Positions 21,572 through 28,891 of a stretch of DNA of 33,767 bases are shown piece after piece; the first letter of the stretch is position 1; every line of letters begins with the position of its first letter. The stretch lies in NCBI GenBank assembly GCA_902785105.1, contig CACZXF010000059.1:1-33767 (forward strand), written 5' to 3'. The translations under genes were made by a program, and so were the position numbers. The notes below the pieces were generated by a model, which worked only from the letters and a program-made list of their open reading frames with translations, had not been told where the DNA came from and ran no database searches. The stretch is from an uncultured Eubacteriales bacterium. GTDB lineage: Bacteria > Bacillota > Clostridia > Christensenellales > Aristaeellaceae.

Positions 21572-24500
21572 TTACCCCAGCAGCGCCAGCAATTCTTCCC
21601 TGGTGAAGGACATGAGGGAGCCGCCCTCGCCGGTGATGATGGCTTCGGCGAGTTCTCGCTTGGCCTCCTGGAGCTGTATGATCTTGTCCTCAATCGTCTC
21701 GGCGGCGATGAGGCGGATGACGGTGACCTGTTTGGTCTGGCCGATGCGGTGGGCGCGGTCGGTGGCCTGGTTCTGGACGGCCAGGTTCCACCAGGGGTCA
21801 TAGTGGATCACCACGTCCGCGCCGGTGAGGTTCAGGCCGGTGCCTCCGGCCTTCAGGGAGATCAGGAATACCGGGACGTCCCCGGCGTTGAACTCGTTGA
21901 CCAGCCTCAGGCGCTCCTGCTTGGGGGTCGCGCCGGTGATGGTGAAGAAGGGGATGTCCGCCTGCTTCAAATCGTCGGCCAGCAGGGCCAGCATGGAGGT
22001 GAACTGGGAAAACACCAGCATCCGGTGACCGGCGTCCCTCGCGTTCTGAATCAATTCCAGGCAAGCGTCGCGCTTGCAGGATCCGCCCTCGTAGTTTTCA
22101 TAGACCAGTGACGGGTCGCAGCAGAGCTGGCGCAGCCGGGTGATCTCGGCCAGTATGCGCAGCTTGTCCTGCCCGGAATCGCCGGTAGCAGCCAGCAGTT
22201 CCTTCATGCGGACCACCTCGGCGTCGTAGACCCGGCGCTGTTCGGCCTCCATGGCGGAGGCGCGGGTCTCCTCTAACTTTTCGGGCAGGTCCTTGAGGAC
22301 GTCGGCCTTCTTCCGGCGGAGGATGAAGGGCTCGGTCATGCGGGCCAGGCGCTGGGTCACGGCGGGGTCCTTCTGCTTCATGATGGGGTTCTCGAAGCGT
22401 GTGGAGAACTCCTGGGAGGAGTAGAGGAAGCCCGGCATCAGGAAATCGAATATGCTCCACAGCTCTGCGAGGCGGTTCTCGATGGGCGTACCCGTCAGCG
22501 CGAAGCGGTGCTCCGCCTTCAGCACCCGGACGGCCTTCGACACGGCGGTGCGCTGGTTCTTGACGTACTGGGCCTCGTCCAGCGCCACGGTGGCGAAGGT
22601 CATGCCGTCGTACAGCTCGATGTCCCGCTTCAGCAGGTCGTAGGAGGTGATGTAGAGCAGGGCGTGGCCCTCCTCCCCCATGGCCTTGAATATCTTCTTG
22701 CGATAGGGCAGCGTGCCGTCCAATGTCTCCACGGTCAGCGCCGGTGTGAACTTCCTGCATTCCTCCCGCCAGTTGTACACCAGCGACGCGGGGCACACCA
22801 CCAGCGACGGCCGGGTCTCCCCCGCCTCCCGCTGCGCCTCGATGAAGGCCAGCAATTGGAGGGTCTTGCCCAGGCCCATCTCGTCGGCCAGTATGCCGCC
22901 GAAGCCGGACTGGCTCAGCGTGGAGAGCCAGCGGAAGCCATAGACCTGATAGGGGCGCAGGGTGTCCGTCAGGCTCTCCGACACCTCGAAGTCGGAGTCC
23001 CGGATGGTCTGGAAAGAGCGGATCAGTGCCTTGAACTGGCGGTCCCGGGAGGCGGCGATGTCATTGTGGGCCTCCAGCAGCTTGTCCACGTACAGTGCCC
23101 GGTACTTCGGCACCTGTGCGCCGCCCTTGATGACATCCTCGGGGGTGACGTCCATGCTCTCGATGGTCTCGATGAGCTCGTCCAGCGATTCGGGGTTGTT
23201 CAGATCGACGAAATCGCCGTTTTTCAGCCGGTGCCAGCGCTTGCGGAGGCGATAGCTGTCCAGCAGGTCCAGCAGTTCGTCGCTGGAATAGTCCTTGGTC
23301 TGTATGGACAGGTCCAGCAGTCCGCCGTCCACCCGGAGGGAGACCTTGGGCTGGGGGATGGGCCGCACATGGACCCGGCGGAAGGCGTCGCTGCCCTTGA
23401 CCTCGCCGTAGGCGGACAGCGCCACCACGCCCTCGGTGAGTATGCACACCAGGTTGTCATCGTCGTTGTCTGCCCAGCGGGTATCGGGTTCATTGCCCTT
23501 GCGAGGGAAGTATTCCGCCACCGCGGCGGTCACGCGCTTCTCCTGATCTGCGTCCCGGGGGCCGGCATAATCGGCAGCATTGACACCGTCGTAGCGCGTC
23601 TCCGTCTTACAGGTGATGACGTCGGTGAGGTCGATGTAGAAGGTGAACTCCGGCTCCGGGGGCACCAACGTTTCCAGTCGGCTGCTCACATGGTCGGTGA
23701 GGACGATCTGCCCGGCGTCCTGCAATTTCGGCAGCACCCGATAGTAGAACTCGGCGAATTTCTTCTCGCCGATGGTGCAGCGGAAATCGCCGTTGACGTC
23801 GGCGATGGCGCGGAAGGGCTCCAATATGGAAAGCTCGGCGGCATCCACCTGGCCAAAGCAGGTTTTATCCAGTATGTACTGGTGCTGGCTGCCCCTGAGC
23901 AGCCTCGGCATACTGCCGCTGACCTGTATGCCCGTCAGCTTCTTCTTGCCGCCGATGGGGTCGACGGTGACCTCCGCCCGGGGCTTGGCCCGGCCCACGG
24001 GCACGAGGGTGACCTCGGTACGAGTGCCATACTGATAGAGGATTTCCCCGCCCTTGGTCATGTCATACACGCGGTCGAGGTCGGTGTCCTCCAATGGGAT
24101 GCCCTCGCCCGCGGAGATCGGGCGGATATAATAGCTCTGCTGAAGCCTTTCGTTGACCCGGTCCATCTGGCGCACCCTGGGAGTGATGAGGGCATACCAC
24201 TTCCGGGCATCCTCGTTGAAATCCTCCTCGGCGAAGTTCACCTCGGACTTGGGAGACAGCTTATAAGGCGTCTGGCCGTCCACCGCCTTGACGAGGCTCC
24301 CCATGCTCTTGACGGCAAAGAGGCGGCTGCCGGCATAGCCGATGTCAAAGCCCAGCTTCAGGTCGGCGGGGTTGTTCCTGTCCCGTACGATGCGGGGCTG
24401 CAAGGCGATGACCTGCCGCTTCCTCTGACGGACCGGCGCAACATCCTCCGCCTCCTCCCGCTTTGAGCCGGCTGCCATGAGCGTCAGCAGCTTGTTGGCC

Positions 24501-25357
24501 ATAGCATCCGTGTTGTCGCCTGGATTCTCCTTAGCGATGCGCTGCCGCATCAGCGACCAGAGCGCGAGGGCGTGGGCGCACATCTTACCGCCGCCATAAC
24601 TATACCAGTAATTCGACTTTCTGCACCGACTACAGTTACAGGCCATGTCCGTGATGAATTCCCGATCACAGACTAACCGCGCTGTATTCTCCTCAACAGA
24701 CAGAGAGGCGCTCAAATTCTGCTCATCCTTGCGATCATAGGTGAGCTCCAGCTTTATCTGTGCGTCGGAATTTTCCGCCAGCAGGCGCTTTGACTCATCC
24801 ACCTCGTACTGGTCGGTATCAAAATCTGAGTTCCGAAGGATGACGTCGGGATCGAAGTGCAGCTTGCCCCGGTGGCTGTCCAAAGCGTTGAAGCAATCCA
24901 CGGCCTTGCGCTTGATCTGCTGCTTTCGGGTCTTCTCCTTTTCCGCCCACTCCCGCTTCAGTCGCGCGGCGCGGTCCTCCTCGCTCTCGTAGATGGTGAA
25001 GGGACCGTGGATCTCTTCCCAGCACAGCATGAGATTGACCAGATGGCGGCAGCGCGCGCCATTCGACCCCTGAGAACAGGTGCAGGAATAGTAATTTTTG
25101 ATGCCATTTTCCCCGTCATAGTAGCTGCCCAGGGTCATCCTGTCCCAGCGCGGGTATTTCTGGTATTCCTCATAGGTCGTGGGAATGGATTTGACCTGCG
25201 GGACAAAGCCGTTCACCGTGATTCCCTTGGCGCTGCGTCCATCCTCACCGATGACGATGCTGCCTATCTTCCCCATATTATAATCATGCTGGCCCTGCTG
25301 AAGCGCATTGCCCGTAAAGAATTGCCGCCAGTCCCACAGTTGTTCCGTATCCTTCAT
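21572..25357 (-). CDS. SNF2-family helicase with two SWIM zinc motifs
   Basis: 1261 residues. Near the N-terminus are two CxC...CxH SWIM-type zinc motifs: Cys92/Cys94/Cys103/His105 (CTCSQGSNGARCRH) and Cys240/Cys242/Cys260/His262. A long middle region of unknown fold follows. From about residue 800 comes an SNF2 ATPase core: motif I LADEMGLGKT, motif II LDEAQ, motif III LTGTPIENRLAELWSIFDFL, and C-terminal motifs with KAGGTGLNLT and QATDRAHRIGQTK. Such proteins (often annotated HepA/SNF2) are DNA translocases that remodel protein-DNA complexes, some linked to RNA polymerase recycling or phage defence. The ATG has GGGAGG (25369-25364) upstream. It has no partner genes of a known defence system. 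Confidence 0.9.
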   Translation of the reverse strand: MKDTEQLWDWRQFFTGNALQQGQHDYNMGKIGSIVIGEDGRSAKGITVNGFVPQVKSIPTTYEEYQKYPRWDRMTLGSYYDGENGIKNYYSCTCSQGSNGARCRHLVNLMLCWEEIHGPFTIYESEEDRAARLKREWAEKEKTRKQQIKRKAVDCFNALDSHRGKLHFDPDVILRNSDFDTDQYEVDESKRLLAENSDAQIKLELTYDRKDEQNLSASLSVEENTARLVCDREFITDMACNCSRCRKSNYWYSYGGGKMCAHALALWSLMRQRIAKENPGDNTDAMANKLLTLMAAGSKREEAEDVAPVRQRKRQVIALQPRIVRDRNNPADLKLGFDIGYAGSRLFAVKSMGSLVKAVDGQTPYKLSPKSEVNFAEEDFNEDARKWYALITPRVRQMDRVNERLQQSYYIRPISAGEGIPLEDTDLDRVYDMTKGGEILYQYGTRTEVTLVPVGRAKPRAEVTVDPIGGKKKLTGIQVSGSMPRLLRGSQHQYILDKTCFGQVDAAELSILEPFRAIADVNGDFRCTIGEKKFAEFYYRVLPKLQDAGQIVLTDHVSSRLETLVPPEPEFTFYIDLTDVITCKTETRYDGVNAADYAGPRDADQEKRVTAAVAEYFPRKGNEPDTRWADNDDDNLVCILTEGVVALSAYGEVKGSDAFRRVHVRPIPQPKVSLRVDGGLLDLSIQTKDYSSDELLDLLDSYRLRKRWHRLKNGDFVDLNNPESLDELIETIESMDVTPEDVIKGGAQVPKYRALYVDKLLEAHNDIAASRDRQFKALIRSFQTIRDSDFEVSESLTDTLRPYQVYGFRWLSTLSQSGFGGILADEMGLGKTLQLLAFIEAQREAGETRPSLVVCPASLVYNWREECRKFTPALTVETLDGTLPYRKKIFKAMGEEGHALLYITSYDLLKRDIELYDGMTFATVALDEAQYVKNQRTAVSKAVRVLKAEHRFALTGTPIENRLAELWSIFDFLMPGFLYSSQEFSTRFENPIMKQKDPAVTQRLARMTEPFILRRKKADVLKDLPEKLEETRASAMEAEQRRVYDAEVVRMKELLAATGDSGQDKLRILAEITRLRQLCCDPSLVYENYEGGSCKRDACLELIQNARDAGHRMLVFSQFTSMLALLADDLKQADIPFFTITGATPKQERLRLVNEFNAGDVPVFLISLKAGGTGLNLTGADVVIHYDPWWNLAVQNQATDRAHRIGQTKQVTVIRLIAAETIEDKIIQLQEAKRELAEAIITGEGGSLMSFTREELLALLG

Positions 25358-25390
25358 CCTATGCCCTCCCGGCTTTTAGTCAGTTTTTTG

Positions 25391-25600
25391 GTAAATGGGG
25401 ATTTGTCGGGATGTTTGTTCGAGGCCACCTCATCCGCCCCTTCGGGGCACCTTCCCCTCAAGGGGAAGGCTTTTGGTTACCCGGTAGCCCACCCCCTGCC
25501 TTCCCCTTGAGGAGCATCGAGCGCCCGGAAAACAGTCCAGTGGACTGTTTTCAGTGAGATGGGGCCAGCAGGCCCTTGTCAGGTGCCCGTGTTGATAAAT
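25391..25600. repeat. Composite intergenic repeat
   Basis: GTAAATGGGGATTTGTCGGG matches the terminal repeat of the MITE-like family. The interior is a different palindromic core: GCACCTTCCCCTCAAGGGGA and later GCCTTCCCCTTGAGG, then a hairpin GAAAACAGTCCA-G-TGGACTGTTTTC near 25528-25552. The right end is degraded. It fills the gap between the SNF2 gene and the M1-like gene and contains no coding frame I can support. Confidence 0.55.
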
Positions 25601-25607
25601 GCCTATA

Positions 25608-27047
25608 TCAATCATACACATCGATCCGCTGCTCGACATAATCTCCCACATTGAACACCCAGTCCGTGAGGAAGTCTTCCCAGCTCCCGCCGGTGGCTGC
25701 GTCCATGGCGTGGACGAAATCCATCTCGGTGAGGGTGTGGCCGTCCCGTCCCATGCGGTAAAATTCGGCGAGACCGGCCAGCAGGTTTTCCAGGCCCATG
25801 GCGTTGCGAAGCTCGTGGAGGACCACCGCGCCGCGCTTCTTCACTACGATGTCATAGGTTTTGGAATCAAAGAGGCTGGCATCGCTGGTGACCCGGAGCC
25901 CGCCGGGGATGGTAAGCTGAAGGGCGCTGACCCAGTCCCTGTTGACGGCCTTCAGGAAGGCGTCCCTCCCACTGTCGGCCTCCAGCATCAGATAAGAAAT
26001 ATACTCGCACACGCTGTCCGACAGCCAGGCGTCCGCCGAGGGCTCCACATAAGCGGCCATACCAAACACCTGCTGGGCGGTGCAGAAGCGCAGGGCCTTT
26101 TCCAGCCCGTCCCGATCGTCCATCAGTCCGGAGGACACCAGTATCAAGCCCGGATAGTTCAGCGTCCCCAGCGGGTAGTCCGACTGGGCGATGTCCAGTT
26201 GCTTCACCGGATAGGGGCCGAACCAGTCCTCGCAATGCTCGATGGTGCGGACCGCCATAGCGGCGATCCTGCCCGCGTCCCGGCGACCGGAGAACACGCG
26301 CACCTTTACGCCGGAGATTGTTTCCCGCTCAGTGACGCGATAGCGCTTTCCAAAGCACAGCGCGAAATTCCGGACATTTTCGGCGTTGAGAGCCCCCGCG
26401 ACCATCCAGCCCTCGGGGATTGTCAGCGTCGCCCTGTAATCCATGGCGTCCGCATGAAGCCAGCGGGTGAAGGGCAGGGGCTTTTTCAGTATGAAATCCC
26501 CATCATACGCGCCGGGGATGAAGCAGAACGCCCCCAGCCGCACATCCTCCGGGCCCGCGCCGACGAACGCGCCGCAGGTGGGCATCAGGAGGTAATAGTC
26601 AAACTCAAAGGCGGCGCAATCGCCGGGGGCCAGGGCGCACGTCACCCGGAGGTAGAGCTCATCCTCACCCTGGAAGCCGTAATCCGCCGCTTCGCCGTCC
26701 ACGTTGACGCTTCTGAGGTCGATACCTCCCGGCGCGTAGCCCGCGAAGAACACCCTTTCCAGGTCGTCGTTTTCATACATCAGGGCGCTCTCCCGGCGAA
26801 GCATGTTGGGCGCGGCGTAGAACACCACCCGGTCCAGAGGAACACCGGCGCGATTATAATAAAGGAGGCGCTGCTCAACGTGCAGCGCCTGTCGCTCCTC
26901 CATATACGTCATTGTCAGCTCGCACTGGTTCCGGGCGGGCGCTTCCTCGGCCATGGCGGCAAATAACGCCCCCACCACCACGCTGCCCGCCAGCAGCACC
27001 GCCAGCACGATGGCAATGACGCGCACCAGCTTCTTGTTTTGCTTCAC
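25608..27047 (-). CDS. M1-peptidase-like membrane-anchored protein lacking the zinc site
   Basis: 479 residues. Residues 1-32 are a basic start plus one hydrophobic segment (VIAIVLAVLLAGSVVVGALFAAM), giving a membrane anchor or uncleaved signal. The rest aligns by pattern with M1 aminopeptidases: an N-terminal beta domain, LGTLNYPGLILVSS where GxMEN and the following strand are expected, and a helical C-terminus (KKRGAVVLHELRNAMGLENL, WEDFLTDWVFN). The zinc helix HExxHQWFG is replaced by FCTAQQVFG (about residues 319-327), and the third ligand region WLNEG reads WLSDS. Both His and both Glu are lost, so no peptidase activity is expected; a binding or scaffold role is inferred. GTG start with GGAGG upstream. 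Confidence 0.75.
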   Translation of the reverse strand: MKQNKKLVRVIAIVLAVLLAGSVVVGALFAAMAEEAPARNQCELTMTYMEERQALHVEQRLLYYNRAGVPLDRVVFYAAPNMLRRESALMYENDDLERVFFAGYAPGGIDLRSVNVDGEAADYGFQGEDELYLRVTCALAPGDCAAFEFDYYLLMPTCGAFVGAGPEDVRLGAFCFIPGAYDGDFILKKPLPFTRWLHADAMDYRATLTIPEGWMVAGALNAENVRNFALCFGKRYRVTERETISGVKVRVFSGRRDAGRIAAMAVRTIEHCEDWFGPYPVKQLDIAQSDYPLGTLNYPGLILVSSGLMDDRDGLEKALRFCTAQQVFGMAAYVEPSADAWLSDSVCEYISYLMLEADSGRDAFLKAVNRDWVSALQLTIPGGLRVTSDASLFDSKTYDIVVKKRGAVVLHELRNAMGLENLLAGLAEFYRMGRDGHTLTEMDFVHAMDAATGGSWEDFLTDWVFNVGDYVEQRIDVYD

Positions 27048-27075
27048 GTGTCCGCCTCCATGTATGTTGTTCAGT

Positions 27076-27229
27076 TATTAAACAGGGGTTTGTCGTGGGG
27101 CTACCGGCCCTCCTGTAGGGGCGGCATTGCGCCGCCCGCCCGATAGAATGCAACGTTTCGCAGGGGGCGGGCGCCGAAACGGCGCCCCTACAGGGTTGGT
27201 TTGACTCCCCGATAAACTTCAATTTATCA
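27076..27229. repeat. MITE-like element E (GC-rich core)
   Basis: It starts TTAAACAGGGGTTTGTCGTG and ends CCCCGATAAACTTCAATTTATC. The core has GTAGGGGCGGCATTGCGCCG and CGCCGAAACGGCGCCCCTAC, as in element D. It separates the M1-like gene from the lepB gene. Confidence 0.8.
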
Positions 27230-27242
27230 CTATCCCTTTATT

Positions 27243-27905
27243 TCACTTCGCCGTGCGGAAGCTGTTCAGGGGCCAGAGGACCTGCTGGACGCGGCCGACC
27301 ACCATGTCCTTGGTGATGGGACCCACGTCGTTGGAATCGTCGGAGTCCCGCCAGTCGCGGGAATCGTGGCTGTTGTAGCGGTTGTCGCCCACGGCGAAAT
27401 ACTCGTCTTCGCCCAGGGTATAGGCCTCATAGTCCTCGGGGCTGCCGTTGGGGAAGTACTGCTCCAGGCGCTCGTCCATAGGCACGTCCACCGTCTGGCC
27501 GTCCTCCTCATAGACGATATGGGTGACGCCATTCTTGCGATAGACCTGATCCCCCGGCACGGCCACCAGGCGCTTGACGAAGTTGGTCTCGATGGGTATG
27601 ATGCCCAGCAGCTTGGTGGAGCGGTTGGGATAGTGGCAAATCACGATGCTGTTGCGGGGGATGCTCTGGCTGAACTTCACCCCGGCCACATTGACGAAAA
27701 GCCGCTCGCCGTCGTGGAGCGTGGTCTCCATGGACTGCCCCTCCACGCGGATGATGCAGAACAGGAAGGATTGCAGTATGAACACGATGATCAGCGCCGA
27801 GGCCAGTGCCACGACCCATTCCTTCAATTCCTGCTTCCAGCTCTTCTTCGCCTTCCGCTTGCCCTTCTTGCCGGTTTCGCCGGTCTGGTTCATATTCTCA
27901 TCCAT
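27243..27905 (-). CDS. lepB: Signal peptidase I
   Basis: 220 residues. A basic cytoplasmic N-terminus (about 1-28), one transmembrane helix (about 30-50, VVALASALIIVFILQSFLF), then the catalytic domain: Ser in VEGQSMETTL, general-base Lys in ETNFVKRLVAVPGD, and the GDNRYNSHDSRDW box. It cleaves signal peptides on the outer face of the membrane, serving the CAP protein and other exported products. ATG 27905 has AGGAG upstream. It lies 31 bases after a second, shorter signal peptidase gene; both are read on the minus strand. Confidence 0.93.
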   Translation of the reverse strand: MDENMNQTGETGKKGKRKAKKSWKQELKEWVVALASALIIVFILQSFLFCIIRVEGQSMETTLHDGERLFVNVAGVKFSQSIPRNSIVICHYPNRSTKLLGIIPIETNFVKRLVAVPGDQVYRKNGVTHIVYEEDGQTVDVPMDERLEQYFPNGSPEDYEAYTLGEDEYFAVGDNRYNSHDSRDWRDSDDSNDVGPITKDMVVGRVQQVLWPLNSFRTAK

Positions 27906-27936
27906 GACAAATAATCTCCTAAATCCAATCTATGGC

Positions 27937-28440
27937 TCATTTCACGCTTCCGATGCGCCCTGGGGGCCATATGACGTAGCGCACCTTTCCCAGGAACGCC
28001 TCGCTGTCCACCGGGCCCATGTCCGGCATTCGGCTGTCGTAGCTCTCGGCGCGGTTGTCGCCCAGCAGCAGGTACTGATCCTCCCTGAGCTTCATCTCCC
28101 AGTCCTCGGCGAAACTGGACACATAGGGCTCCGACACGCGCCGGCCATCCAGGTACAGCGCCCCGCCGGTGATGGTCGCCCATTGGCCCGGCAGCGCGGC
28201 CACGCGCTTGACGTAGGTGTCCTCCCGTCCGGGAAAGCGGCATTCCACCACGTCCCCCAGGGCGGGCGTCCGACCGTTCATATAGTCGAACCGGGTCACC
28301 ACCACCACGTCGCCGTCCCGCAGGGTGCCCTGCATGGAGGTGCCGGTGATGCGCATGAGTCCGAAGCCCCAGGTCTTTACGCAGATGCCCAGCGCCACCG
28401 CCGCGATGAGCGCCAGCGCCCCAAGCAGCACACGCTTCAC
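27937..28440 (-). CDS. Second, short signal peptidase I
   Basis: 167 residues. One N-terminal helix (VLLGALALIAAVALGICV), catalytic Ser in ITGTSMQGTL, Lys in EDTYVKRVAALPGQ, and GDNRAESYDSR near the end. Only the core is kept, without the long basic N-terminus of its neighbour. The GTG start overlaps the stop of the upstream DUF951 gene (GTGA). The two enzymes probably divide substrates or conditions; which preproteins each cuts cannot be told from sequence. Confidence 0.88.
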   Translation of the reverse strand: MKRVLLGALALIAAVALGICVKTWGFGLMRITGTSMQGTLRDGDVVVVTRFDYMNGRTPALGDVVECRFPGREDTYVKRVAALPGQWATITGGALYLDGRRVSEPYVSSFAEDWEMKLREDQYLLLGDNRAESYDSRMPDMGPVDSEAFLGKVRYVIWPPGRIGSVK

Positions 28441-28634
28441 GCCCCGGCTTCCTCCGCCGGCTCCACGACCTTCTTCAGCCGTTTTTCAAACACCGGGCGC
28501 TCCAGCATCACGATGCGCTGGCATTTTTCGCACCGCATCTTGATGTCCGAGCCCACAAACGTGATCCGCCACAGGTCGTTCCCACAGGGATGGGATTTGC
28601 GCATCTTCACAAGATCCCCAACGTGCAGAAGCAT
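28437..28634 (-). CDS. DUF951 family protein
   Basis: 65 residues: LLHVGDLVKMRKSHPCGND, then WRITFVGSDIKMRCEKCQRIVMLER, with Cys in SHPCG and a CEKC pair that could bind zinc. This is the DUF951 (YyzM-like) family, small, conserved in Firmicutes, of unknown function. The ATG at 28634 has GGGAGG (28647-28642) upstream and is preferred to an in-frame ATG at 28655. TATAAT lies at 28659-28654, but no good -35 is seen. It is coupled to the signal peptidase gene by overlap. Confidence 0.85.
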   Translation of the reverse strand: MLLHVGDLVKMRKSHPCGNDLWRITFVGSDIKMRCEKCQRIVMLERPVFEKRLKKVVEPAEEAGA

Positions 28635-28733
28635 GTCATCGCCTCCCGATAACATTATATGCTGTAAATATTGATTGAATGTGAATATTAGATGAACATA
28701 TTCAACCGCCGCAATGATTCAGTTCACCCCAGT

Positions 28734-28880
28734 GAATTGAAATATATCGGGGAAAAAACCAACCCTGTAGGGGCGCCGTTTCGGCGCCCGCCTTGTACGA
28801 AGCACATCGTCCTACCCGGCGGGCGGCGCAACGCCGCCCCTACAGGAGAGTGGGCAGCTCCCCGATAAATCCCCGTTCAT
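28734..28880. repeat. MITE-like element F (GC-rich core, reversed)
   Basis: It starts TGAATTGAAATATATCGGGG and ends CCCCGATAAATCCCCGTTCA. The core is the inverse of element D: GTAGGGGCGCCGTTTCGGCG on the left and CGGCGCAACGCCGCCCCTAC on the right. It lies between the DUF951 operon and the TIR genes. Confidence 0.8.
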
Positions 28881-28891
28881 CAGTTCTGAAT

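Noticed and set aside
22508-24466. 652-codon plus-strand frame opposite the SNF2 gene
   Set aside because: Antisense composition, no ribosome site; the minus strand carries complete helicase motifs.
21572-25357. SNF2 gene as part of a known defence system (such as DISARM or a Drm/Hachiman type)
   Set aside because: The neighbours are a pseudo-peptidase and signal peptidases; no methylase, phospholipase or nuclease partner is present.
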